A DNA stretch of 64,000 bases. It comes from Ciona savignyi. Taxonomy: Eukaryota > Chordata > Ascidiacea > Phlebobranchia > Cionidae. Where the stretch lies: contig CH001993.1 in NCBI GenBank assembly GCA_000149265.1, positions 1,371,338 to 1,435,337 on the forward strand, in the 5' to 3' direction. The notes beneath the pieces were generated by a model. It was not told the origin of the DNA. It saw nothing but the letters and a program-made list of their open reading frames with translations, and searched no databases. This document shows, piece after piece, positions 54,486-64,000 of the stretch (position 1 is the stretch's first letter; the number at the start of each line of letters is the position of its first letter). Made by a program: the position numbers and the translations under genes.

Positions 54486-54752
54486 TCCGATTAGTCTGGC
54501 GATTTAGCGCGACGCTTTAAACCAAAAGGATGCAGATTGAAAACTGGTCGCAAGCTAGTCGGCCGTGTCCTTGGAAAGGGCACTTAACGGACATAGCCTG
54601 AACCAAGCTGATTAATTGGTTTTACCAAATTAAAAACGTGTGAAAGCTCCGAGAACCAGGCGGTGGGCGCGAGATGATCTAACGATTTCCCTTGTGTAAC
54701 TCCCTTGATTTTCTCGTTAACCGGGATAAACATGAATATCCTTTCCTATCGT
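54486..54752 (+). repeat. Near full-length SINE
   Basis: Head ATTAGTCTGGCGATTTAGCG, B-box region GATGCAGATTGAAAACTGGT, then GTGTCCTTGGAAAGGGCACT, TAACGGACATAGCCTGAACC, GGCGGTGGGCGCGAGATGAT, and the tail GGGATAAACATGAATATCCT. Plus orientation. Confidence 0.82.
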
Positions 54753-54832
54753 GTAACATACATTTACATATGAGTATTTTGCTTGATTACTATAAATTAG
54801 ATTAACCGGTTAGTGTTAAGGCTACTTACACA

Positions 54833-56165
54833 TTAGAAATTTAATGTGTCACTATACAGCCCATATACAGGTATATTTTGTGTGTAGGAAGCCGTTTCAG
54901 GCCGCTTGCCTATTGTGCTAGATTGTTCATTATAGGCCCCAGGTAAGCCGGTTACAACACCTGATGGGATATGCGATGTCCTATACGCGCTGGCTCGCGT
55001 GTTTGGCAAAGTGATCAATAGACTCTCCAACGAATGTATGGAAATCTGCATCTGCTGTCTCAATGGCACCCTCATTCAAGAGTTGATTGATGTTCTCCGT
55101 TGTATAACGTGCGATTGATTTATTGAACCAAAGATTGCGCTGAAATGCTCCAATCCCATCGACGACAAAAAATCTTCCGGATTGGTTCTTCAATAGGAGT
55201 TAGAGCCATAAATTTATGCCGAACTTAACTAATCTTACATCTTCATAGACCGAGTCGTTTTCCATTACTTGACCGATTCATAAGGATCCATTACTATCCG
55301 TGAAGCTAACGAGAGGACAAATGGAGAAATAGGATTTATATTGGAGAATGTGGCGTAATATGGCATTTATTTGCCCACATACAGTTTCAGGATTTCCAAC
55401 AGTTATTGCAGATCGGGAATTACCCATCTTGGCTGATAGCACTTTAACTGGAAAACAGTCTTCCAGCTTATTAAATAGAGAACAGCTTTGCATTTAACAT
55501 TCTAGAAATATATCGTCTATAGATTGATTGCTTAATCACCATTTTTGTAGAATTTAAACGGGTAGTTAAACTGTGATTAACTTCTCCAAATCGGTATGAA
55601 GACTGACGCGAAGGTCCTATTTGCAAAAGTAATCTAGCAATAATGTAGAATAAAGAAGCGTATAGAGGTCAGATCTAACACTTAAAGGTTATAATCCTGT
55701 AAATGTCTTGGGTGGAAAATTGTTCGTCCAAATCGAGCTGTCCGATCGTCTCTCGAATAGGTGGTATGAGACTCAAAGAAGCTCCCGTATCAATAAGATA
55801 CTTGGTTGTAGTGGTCAAATCCGTGACAAACAGCAAATATGACGATTTAGAAGTATTACACAAGACGCTATACGCCATATACAACGTCTTGCCTGAGAGT
55901 TTTTTGATCATGTTGAGGTTATTTCTTGATGGAATCTGTATTTTCTAGATTCAAACAAATTAACTATAGCAAAACAATAATTTAGAATTTAATTGAATTG
56001 TCCGGTGATGTTGATCTCGTTCCCGTCGTAGTAGTGTGGTCGTCGTCTGTAAAATCCCCAAATCAATCTTGCGTCTATGAACCAATGAGCGAACTTGACA
56101 CCTCCACGAACAATAGACCGGAAATGTCCAAACCTTACTTTTTGACGGCGAATGCAATCTTATAA
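54833..56165 (-). pseudogene. Remnant of an LTR-retrotransposon-like polyprotein with a retropepsin core
   Basis: On the minus strand the frame 55911-55675 encodes SSYLLFVTDLTTTTKYLIDTGASLSLIPP. The Asp-Thr-Gly with hydrophobic strands before and after is the active-site signature of retroviral-type aspartic proteases in Ty3-like elements. Short open frames on either side (55493-55278, 55193-54981, 56157-55960) are broken by stops and are not recognisable. No reverse transcriptase is visible. A degraded, non-functional copy. Confidence 0.55.
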
Positions 56166-56350
56166 ATGACGCAGGAATGAACCTCGGAAACTTTTATAAG
56201 CAGAGCATTGCAGTTAAAATTCTTTCGTTTCCGGCTTTGCAATCATCAATGTCACCTCAAAAATTGCTCAGAAACGGGGTCACCAAATATGTAGGCCCCA
56301 AGGTAAGCCGGTTACAACACCTGATGCGAAGTTCGATTCCCTACGCTCTG
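54936..56350. repeat. Pair of about 60-bp direct repeats bracketing the retropepsin remnant
   Basis: TAGGCCCC, AGGTAAGCCGGTTACAACAC and CTGATG appear at about 54936-54962 and 56291-56321, followed in both by a diverging CGAT-TCC-TACGC-CTG stretch. They lie just outside the remnant and could be relics of long terminal repeats or of one duplicated unit. Confidence 0.6.
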
Positions 56351-56370
56351 TCTAGACTCTCATAGGCGCG

Positions 56371-58217
56371 CTAATTATGGGTCCCATTTGAAAAAATGGG
56401 ACACATATTGTTTTTGTCCGTTTTTTTTTTTCTTTTTTTTTTCGTTTTTTTTTCGTCAAACGCTTGACAGGCATGGCTTGTGGCTCCGACATCTACCAGA
56501 AGGGATAATGGAATCGCAATGAAACTTAGTCATTTGTTAAACCACATGGTCTAAATATGCAGAAACCAAAATTTTGGGTAATATACCTAGGGGAATTCCC
56601 CTGGGAGGTGAAAAACCAAAACGGTATTTTTTTCAAAAATTTTAGCTTTTTTGGGCATAGCGCAAGAACGGCTATTCCAATTTTGATCAAATTTGGTAAA
56701 ATAGTAGTGTGTTAGCCACTGCGTTACCAATTAGAAGAAACAAAATATTTACCTAGGAAAATACCCTAAAAATAAAGATATGTTTTTAAATCAAGATTGT
56801 GACAGGCATGGATTGTGGCTCCGACATCTAACAGAAAGGATAATGGAATCCCAATGAAACTTTGTCATTTGTTAGACCACATGGTCTAGATATGCACAAA
56901 CTAAAATGTTGGGTAATAAATCCAGGGGAATTCCCTTGATACGTTAAAAACCTAAACGGTATTTTTTCTAATTTTTTAGCTTTTTCGGGCATAGCGCTTG
57001 AACGGCTGCTCCAATTTTTATCAAATTTGTTGAAATCTAAGTAATTAGTCACTTATTTAACACCTAGAGAAAATAAAAAACATCCCTTAGGAAATACCCA
57101 AAAAATAGGATTTTGTTCTCAAATCAGGATTGTGACAAGCATGCCATTTCACCCCGACATTTTCCAAAATGAGTAATGGAATCGCAAATAAATTTGACAT
57201 TTGTTAGACAACATGGTCTAGATATGCAGAAATCAAAATTGTGGGTGATAAATTTAGGGAAATTCCCCTGAGACCTTAAAAATCAAAACGGTATTTTTTC
57301 TAAAAAAATAGCTTTTTACGGGATAGCGCTTGAACAGATTCTCCAATTTTAATCAGATTTGGTAGAATGTAAGTGCATTAGTCACTAAATTAACACTTAA
57401 AACAAAAACAAAAAAGATTACCTAATGAAATACCCTAAATAATAAGATTTTTTCCTCAAATCATGATAGCAACATGAATGGCATGGCGCCCCGACATCTA
57501 CCAGAAAGAGTAATGGAATCGCAATAAAAATTTGACATTTGTAAGGGAACATGGTTTAGATATGCAGAAACTATAATGTTTGGTAATAAATCTAGGGGAA
57601 TTCCCCTGAGACGTTAAAAACCAAAACGTTTTTTTCTAGTAAATTATCTTTTTGGGGCATAGCGCTTGAACGGCTGCCCTAATTTTGATCAGATTTGGTG
57701 AAATGTTAGACCATTAAACACTCTGAGTCAATTAATTAAAACAAAGAACATATTTACTTAGGGTAATTCCCTTAAAAACGAAAATATGTTCTTGAATTAT
57801 GATTTTAACAGGCAGGCCATATCGCACTGACATATCCAACAAGGAGTCGACAAAACTAAATAAAACTTTAAGAATTGTTACATAACATGACCCACATATG
57901 TAAAACAGAAACTTATTTACTAAACCCAGCAGGGGAATTCCCTGAAACCATGAAATCGGGCTATTTTGGAAATTTAGCTTTATTTTACCACCACGCTTGA
58001 AAACAAGCTTTAATTTAAAACATTTGTGGTGAAATGTTCGTAAATTTAAGACGTTTATTCTTTTCTCATCTACACATGGAAAAGAAGTTTGGTTTGATAA
58101 CTATGGGACCCATGCGTTTATGCTTGCAGAAACAAAGTATATACTCAGTGTATAAAATACAAATTATGGTTAGGGACACTGTAGCATGAATATATGGCAT
58201 ACGACATGTGTTTTACA
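56371..58217 (+). repeat. Left arm of a giant inverted repeat, five about 335-bp units
   Basis: The outer end is CTAATTATGGGTCCCATTTG, then AAAAAATGGGACACATATTG (itself a small hairpin). A T-rich run and five tandem units follow. The CCGACAT landmark occurs at 56486, 56821, 57154, 57491 and (as CTGACAT) 57827, so the period is 333-337 bp. Each unit has TTTGTTAGACCACATGGTCT, GGGGAATTCCCCTGG, TTTTTGGGCATAGCGC and GAACGGCTGCTCCAATTTTG. The inner end is GCATACGACATGTGTTTTAC near 58217. The right arm (62096-63922) is its reverse complement. Confidence 0.9.
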
Positions 58218-58390
58218 GAGGTTTTCTGGGTAAACGTCCTCGACTTTCCTCGAACCAATTATGTCTTCTGTGGTTTTGAAGATCAAAGATTCAGTAGTTT
58301 AATTAGTTTAACTGTTTTGAGCAATTGAGGCGATTAACTTAGTAGCCTACTATAGTTACGAGTTAAATCGTTAGATGTTTCAACGACATA

Positions 58391-59126
58391 GATTTCTACG
58401 ATGGCCCATAAGGGCAATCCTGAACTTTATATCAGTCTACAAAACTATTTTATATTCCACAAAAATATTTTTAAATCGACAAAACTATTTCGCCGATCTG
58501 CCAATCTTTTTTGGAAGCCAATCGACAAAACTATTTCGCCGATCCGCAATTTTTGCAGCAAATCGGCAAAACTCTTTTGCCGATCAGCAATTTTTTTGCA
58601 GCCAATCGGCAAACCGCAATTATTTTTGCAGCCATTCGACCGTAGCCGAAAGTCGGCGGATAGAAACAGTCGCTGCAAGCAACAAGTCGGTTGTGTTCTT
58701 TGACAAACTTTATGAAGACATTTAACGGAAGTTACTTGAACCTAATCAAAATTACTTTTGCCGACTCAAAAATACTTTTGTCTACAGTAAATAAAAGATT
58801 TGCGGTTCCTGAAAAAGTTTGTCGATTATAGTTTTGCGGATTAGCCGCAAAAAAAGATTTTCAGATCGAGGAAAGAGTTTTGTCGATTTGCAAAAAAGTT
58901 TTGTCGATTGGCTGCAAAAAAAGATTTGTGGATCGCCGAAATAGTTTTGTCGATTTGCAAAATAGTTTTGTCGACTGGCTACCAAAAAAGATTTGCGGAT
59001 CGCCGAAATATTTTTGTCGATTTGATAATATTTTTATCGTTTTGAAAACATTTTTGTCGATTATAAAATAGTTATGGGGTCTGAAATAAAGTTTCAGGAT
59101 TGCCCCTATGTACCACCGTAGATTCC
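58391..59126. mobile_element. Second, nested foldback element with iterated arms
   Basis: GATTTCTACGATGGCCCATA, then AGGGCAATCCTGAA, on the left is inverted on the right (TTCAGGATTGCCCCTATGTA, then CCACCGTAGATTCC). Between them, both arms repeat a unit of about 40 bp containing AATCGACAAAACTATTTCGC, CGATCCGCAA and TTTTTTGCAGCC, in inverse orientation on the two sides. The open frames here are by-products of the repeat, not genes. Confidence 0.85.
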
Positions 59127-59809
59127 AGATAAACTCAGTAATCGTCACATAGGCCTACAAGATGTTTCTTAATGCGTTAGAAGCTCTCTCAATAGGAGCC
59201 TTTTGTTAGGAGCCTTATTCGCCAAAGTCAAATAAACTTATATAGCCAAAATATTCGACATTCGCGGTAATAATAGTTCAGTAAGTGAGCGCAAATGTCG
59301 GCTGCAGCGATCATAAAATGACGTAAACACATGAGATCGCTACACGTGAATACTAATGTAACAAGATATATATCTTTAGTTTTATTAATGCCACAATTGC
59401 ACCTTTAAACAAGTATTTTTTGTAGTTTTTTTCTTGCGGGGCTCTTGTAAAAGATTAAAGTTATTACTACAGGTACAGGCAGATTTATAGAGTTTTCTGT
59501 AAAAATTGATACTGTAGAGAAGTGGTTTATCAAGGAAGGGAGAACCCCTACGGCATTACCTTTTTTTCTTTACTGTATGAATTTTTGTTACCCAGGTTCA
59601 AAAGAAGCTAGAACGTAAAAGTATTATCGAAAACAATAATATAAGGTAATGCCGTGAATATTATCGAAAACAAAAACTTTATTTTATGTTTGTTATACTC
59701 TCTCTAATCTTACGCGATAAACAGTTATTTTTTATGTATTATTTCTAAACTGATTAAACTCTAGCTGTAATGCATTACCTTGTATTTTAAAGTTAAGATA
59801 TTTTACGTT
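59127..59809. other. Loop DNA without a recognised feature
   Basis: AT-rich, no coding character. The phrase GGCATTACC at 59553 returns inverted as GGTAATGCCGTG near 59645. Confidence 0.35.
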
Positions 59810-60677
59810 TAGGGCTGTGCATTGGTTAACGACTAATCGGTTAACCGACGGGACGTCAGTTAACCGTTAATAAAATCGTTAAATGGTTAACCGATTAGAG
59901 CTCGGCGTAATTACGAAATTACGGACGTCGAAATTACGTTACGTAAGTAGGGATGTGCGAAGTTAACGTGGACGTCAGATAACTGTAAATGAAGTCAATA
60001 AATGGTTAACCGACTGTGTTCGTTTTTCAGCCTACAACAGCGCATGATAACAAAATAATTCGAAAACAAAATAATAAATCGAGATCGTATCGACTTGGTA
60101 TGATTTTGTAGGTCGTGGCGTTGCCAACCGCAGCGCCGCTTTTCTAAAGATTCGTCGCGGTGTTTATTGCTTTGATCGGCGGTTTGACCTAGGGTTACGT
60201 TGACCTAGATTCAATACAGGACCTCTGACGCACTCCCGCGAGCGTTTTTCCTATGTTCTTTTCTTTCATCGGTTAACCTTTATAAGAATCTAGGTTCTTG
60301 CACAGCCCTAGTATACAATGTTATGGCCACGTGTATTAATTGAAAAAATCGAACAATAGGCAAACTTTTAATTGTAAAACTTTAGTTCTCATAATAGACT
60401 TAATATTTTGTCGAATTAAGCGGCCAGTTCGTGCGGGCCACCGATGTTTTGTCTAGTGCGACGTACGATAAGAATATAAGATAAACGTAAGATGACGGAA
60501 AATGGCCTTATCTTGTGAAGACACCAGCCTTGCGGCAGCGCAAGATAACAATACACGCTATAAGCAGGTTGTTTTTATAACGCCGTGAGGTCGGCTTGCA
60601 TCGTTACATCGAGTAGGAAAAAAATGCCGATTTAATCGGTTAACCGTTAAGATTTTTTATGAATTTGTACAGCCCTA
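59810..60677. mobile_element. hAT-like non-autonomous element with subterminal repeats
   Basis: Ends TAGGGCTGTGCATTGG (left) and AATTTGTACAGCCCTA (right) are inverted. Flanks are TTTACGTT (59802-59809) and TTTACGGT (60678-60685), an 8-bp duplication with one mismatch. Near both ends ATCGGTTAACCG and its variants recur several times, like transposase-binding repeats. Inside, a second pair TAGGGATGTGCGAAG (59949) and TTGCACAGCCCTA (about 60311) suggests a nested copy of the same family. No transposase frame. Confidence 0.8.
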
Positions 60678-60974
60678 TTTACGGTGTTTTGATAGTAATG
60701 ATGATTACGTTGACTCCTAGTTATGATATCTCCCAAGAACCAAGCCTTGTGGATAAAGCCATCCGGATAAAATTATCAGGTTTTTTTTTGCATGGATTTG
60801 TTTGAATTTAATCTCAACTAGGATAGGAACAACAGAAGGCGTTGAAATTTGAATATCCTCCAAGGTTTTACAGCTTGTGTTGAATTTTTATTTATTAATT
60901 ATCAATTTATTTGAATACAATAGATCGAGGCAATGTTTGGTAATTGTCTTCCTGGGACAAAACCTGGAATAATC

Positions 60975-61271
60975 GGTCCCTCTATTTTGTACAGGTCCGC
61001 TAGGTCCAGCACTAGGTCCGCTAGAGTTAGTTTTATACATGGGGTTGGAGTAAGGGTTAGTTCTGGGATTGAGTTTAGTGTTTAGGGCAGGGTTAGAATT
61101 AGTGTTTAGGGCAGGGTACTGAACCTAGCGCTGGACGTTGCAGACCTAGCACTGAACCTAGCTGACCTAGCGCTGGACCTAGCGTTGGACCTAGCGCTGG
61201 ATCTAGCTGACCCAGAGCTGGACCTAGCGGACCAAGCGAACCTAGCGGACCTGTAAAAAAATAAAGGGACC
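60975..61271. mobile_element. Foldback element with iterated inverted ends (copy 2)
   Basis: The left end GGTCCCTCTATTTTGTACAG, then GTCCGCTAGGTCCAGC, is inverted at the right (GACCTAGCGGACC, CCTAGCGGACCTGTAAAAA, ATAAAGGGACC). Arms are strings of a roughly 9-bp unit, GGTCCGCTA and variants. The core GGGTTAGTTCTGGGATTGAG, TTTAGTGTTTAGGGCAGGGT, TAGAATTAG matches the core of the copy at 38969. Confidence 0.8.
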
Positions 61272-61520
61272 CAGGTGAATATATATTACCAATAAAGTTG
61301 TATGTGTTTCCTGTCTTAAATGCATCAGATTTCCACGTTTATTGATAAAGTTTCCAGATCTATTAAAAAACGGTATTTACAAGGAAGTATATTTGCAAAT
61401 TGCAGTTTTTGAACCACTATGTGTTTGTCCAATATTGTTATCACAATATTAACACAACTGGTTGTTCTAATTTTTAATGTATGTTACTTATTTTAAATTT
61501 ACTTGATTGTTGATTATCAG

Positions 61521-61616
61521 GACTACCACCCAATACAACAGTGACAATCCACTCAAAATGCAAAGTACAGAAGAATGGCTATGAATGCCTTGCTCATTAT
61601 ATGACAAATCATGATG
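61521..61616 (+). CDS. Possible host exon inside the giant foldback loop
   Basis: A 96-bp stretch is preceded by TTGATTATCAG and followed by GTAATGC. It has only one open frame, which is phase 1 at both ends, so it would be a symmetrical exon of 32 codons reading LPPNTTVTIHSKCKVQKN, then GYECLAHYMTNHDG. Two cysteines and a glycosylation-type NTT suggest an extracellular module. I do not recognise a family, and no neighbouring exon is visible within the window. It may belong to a + strand gene whose other exons lie beyond 64000, or be chance. Confidence 0.3.
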
Positions 61617-61709
61617 GTAATGCATTTTTTGTATAAGTGCAAGCGCTGTGTAGATGAGTGTAAATCTTGCTTATCCGTTACTGTAAATAAGTTAGGCAAT
61701 CATAGATAT

Positions 61710-61977
61710 AGATAATGATATGATATTTATGTTTATTACCGTGAATGGGAAAACCAAAGGGGTTAACATACGGCCAATCATCAGATTAACTCTTGCTTAC
61801 CTCTGGGTTACCAGAGCTACTGCAGTGTGCTGTGTGTGATTTAGTCATTCTTTTAATTTAGAAGAAAAACAGTCGTTAAGTACCTTGCCAATGTACACAA
61901 CGACTAGCTAGTCACCAGTTTTGAACATACAACCATTTGGTTAAAAAGCGACACAATAATCCACCAGACTAATCATT
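61710..61977 (-). repeat. SINE copy in the foldback loop, reverse orientation
   Basis: Minus strand: TTAGTCTGGTGGATTATTGT, then TCGCTTTTTAACC, body with GTAGCTCTGGTAACCCAGAG, and the tail GGTAATAAACATAAATATCA. More diverged than the copies at 47421 and 54486. Confidence 0.7.
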
Positions 61978-62095
61978 TTTGAAGCATTTTATCACTTCAT
62001 GAAAATGTTCTTTTCCTAAAGGGGACATGTTTTAAACCAAGTATAATATAAATACTAGAGAGTGTCAACCACGTGTTTAACCATCCCTATTTGTA

Positions 62096-63922
62096 AAACA
62101 CATGTCGTATGTCATATATTCATGCTACAGGGTCCCTAACCACATTTGTATTTTATACACCGAGTATGTACTTTGTTTCTGCAAGCATAAACGCATGGGT
62201 CCCATAGTTATTAGACCAAACTTCTTTATCATGTGTAGGTGAGAAAAGAATAAACGTCTTAAATTTACGAACATTTCACCACAAATGTTTTAAATTAAAG
62301 CTGGTTTTCAAGCGTGGTGGTAAAATAAAGCTAAATTTCAAAAATAGCCCGATTTCATGCTTTCAGGGAATTCCTATGGGATTAGTAAATAAGTTTCTGT
62401 TTTACATATGTGGGTCATGTTATGTAACAATTCTTAAAGTTTTATTTAGTTTTGTCGACTCCTTGTTGGATATGTCAGTGCGATATGGCATGCCTGTCAC
62501 AATTCAAGAACATATTTTCGTTTTTAAGGGAATTACCCTAAGTAAATGTTTTCTTTGTTTTAATTAATTGACTCAGAGTGTTAAATGGTCTAACATTTCA
62601 CCAAATCTGAATATAGTTAGAGCAGCAGTTGAAGCGCTATACCCCAAAAAGATAATTTATTAGAAAAAAACGTTTTGGTTTTAACGTCTAATGGGAATTC
62701 CCCTGGATTCATTACCCAACATTATAGTTTCTGCATATCTAGACCATGTTCTCTTACAAATGTCAAATTTCTTATTGCCATTCCATTAATTTTTCTGGTA
62801 GATGTCGGGGCGCCATGCCATGCATGTTGCTATCATGATTTGAGGAGAAAATCTTATTTTTTAGGGTATTTCATTAAGTAATCTTTTTTATTTGTTTTAA
62901 GTGTTAAATCAGTGACTAATGCACTTCCATTTCACCAAATCTGATTAAAATTGGAGAATCTGTTCAAGCGCTATCCCGTAAAAAGCTATTTTTTTAGAAA
63001 AAATCCCGTTTTGGTTTTTAAGGTCTCAGGGGAATTTCCCTAAGTTCATCACCCACAATTTTGATTTCTGCATATCTAGACCATGTGGTCTAACAAATGA
63101 CGAAGTTTCATTGCGATTTCATTATCCCTTCTGTTAGATGTCGGAGCCACAATCCATGCCTGTCACAATCTTGATTTAGAAACATATCTTCATTTTTAGG
63201 GTATTTCCCTAGGTAAATATTTTGTTTCTTTTAATTGGTAACGCAGTGGCTAACACGCTACTATTTTACCAAATCTGATCAATATTGGAGCAGCCGTTCA
63301 TGCGCTATGCCCAAAAAAGCTAGATTTTTTTGAAAAAATACCGTTTTGGTTTTTCACCTCCCAGGGGAATTCCCCTAGGTATATTACCCAAAATGTTTGG
63401 TTTCTGCTCATCTAGACCATGTGGTCTAACAAATGACAAAGTTTCATTGCGATTCTATTATCCCTTCTGGTAGATGTCGGAGCCACAATCAATGCCTGTC
63501 ACAATCTTGGTTTAGAAACATATCTTCATTTTTAGAGGTATTTCCCTAGGTAAATATTTTGTTTCTTTTAATTGGTAACGCAGTGGTTAACACGCTACTA
63601 TTTTACCAAATCTGATCAAAATTGGAGCAGCTGTTCATGCGCTATGCCCAAAAAAGCTAAAATTTTTGAAAAAAAATACCATTTTGGTTTTTCACCTCCC
63701 AGGGGAATTCCCCTAGGTATATTACCCAAAATTTTGGTTTCTGCTCATCTAGACCATGTGGTCTAACAAATGACAAAGTTTCATTGCGATTCCATTATCC
63801 CTTTTGGTAGATGTCGGAGCCACAAGCCATGCCTGTCAAGCGTTTGACGAAAAAAAAAAAGAAAAAAAAAAACAGACAAAAACAATATGTGTCCCATTTT
63901 TTCAAATGGGACCCATAATTAG
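62096..63922 (-). repeat. Right arm of the giant inverted repeat, five about 335-bp units
   Basis: Reverse complement of the left arm. The inner end is AACACATGTCGTATGTCATA, and the ATGTCGG landmarks fall at about 62472, 62802, 63139, 63474 and 63811 (330-337 bp apart). The outer end is CAAATGGGACCCATAATTAG at 63922. Unit-by-unit order mirrors the left arm (for example the variant unit GGGGCGCCATGCCATGCATG at 62807 pairs with 57470-57495), although unit 3 differs between arms. Confidence 0.9.
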
Positions 63923-63988
63923 ATAAGTCTAAAATATAAAATCATTAAATTAGTCCATCAAAGTGATGAATTAAAAATTTGTGTGTGT

Positions 63989-64000
63989 ATTAATTATGGG
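63989..64000 (+). repeat. Possible start of a further foldback arm at the window edge
   Basis: The window ends in TTAATTATGGG, the same outer-end motif as at 56372 (TAATTATGGGTCCC). It is cut by the window edge, so this is only a hint. Confidence 0.25.

Noticed and set aside
58375-58725. 116-codon and overlapping ORFs with repeated FADxxxFFxSQSxK
   Set aside because: The periodic peptide is just the translation of the foldback's about 40-bp iterations, and it appears mirrored on the other arm.
62376-63766. Short ORFs in the right arm of the giant repeat
   Set aside because: They are interrupted, unlike each other in frame between units, and have no domain similarity. The units look non-coding.
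56371-63922. CRISPR array
   Set aside because: The repeats are about 335 bp, contiguous and in a eukaryotic setting, without repeat-spacer structure.

Overview
This is AT-rich, intron-rich animal nuclear DNA. Nine multi-domain or enzyme genes can be read, seven of them through many short GT-AG introns. Every multi-exon model I assembled closes exactly in frame. The family set (HHIPL1 with a C-terminal SRCR domain, PKD, GINS1, TSSK, TRMT10, AASDHPPT, BCAT, a PhyH dioxygenase and UNC93A), the short intergenic gaps, and 3' splice sites just upstream of several start codons fit a tunicate such as Ciona. The organism is an inference from the text, not a database match.

Layout. 3-509: C-terminal exon of an unrecognised + strand gene. 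825-7463 (+): HHIPL1-like secreted protein. 8069-9684 (+): GINS1/Psf1 replication factor. It converges on 9855-18665 (-), a 20-exon protein kinase D. 19828-20778 (+): single-exon TSSK-type kinase. It converges on 21080-25551 (-), a TRMT10 tRNA methyltransferase. A 5'-truncated non-LTR retrotransposon (about 25590-26593) sits directly upstream of TRMT10. 26953-27792 (-): single-exon AASDHPPT phosphopantetheinyl transferase. 30718-34919 (+): mitochondrial-type BCAT. 38353-41503 (+): phytanoyl-CoA-dioxygenase-family protein. 41504-49162: gene-poor, with transposon remains. 49163-52741 (+): UNC93A-like membrane protein. 54486 to the end: almost entirely repeats. These genes do not form one pathway; they are independent housekeeping, signalling and germline genes.

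The striking part is the mobile DNA. A tRNA-derived SINE family with a TATCC tail recurs at least ten times in both orientations, often inside introns. One copy carries a 105-bp duplication with no difference that I can see. Three hAT-like non-autonomous elements have recognisable 8-bp target duplications, two of them exact. A second foldback family has ends built from roughly 9-bp iterations around a shared core. The last 7.5 kb (56371-63922) is a giant inverted repeat. Each 1.8-kb arm is built from five units of about 335 bp, and the 3.9-kb loop is stuffed with other nested elements plus one possible host exon. A diverged relative of the arm unit lies in an UNC93A intron, so the family is wider than this locus. 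This giant foldback nest is the best candidate for something undescribed.
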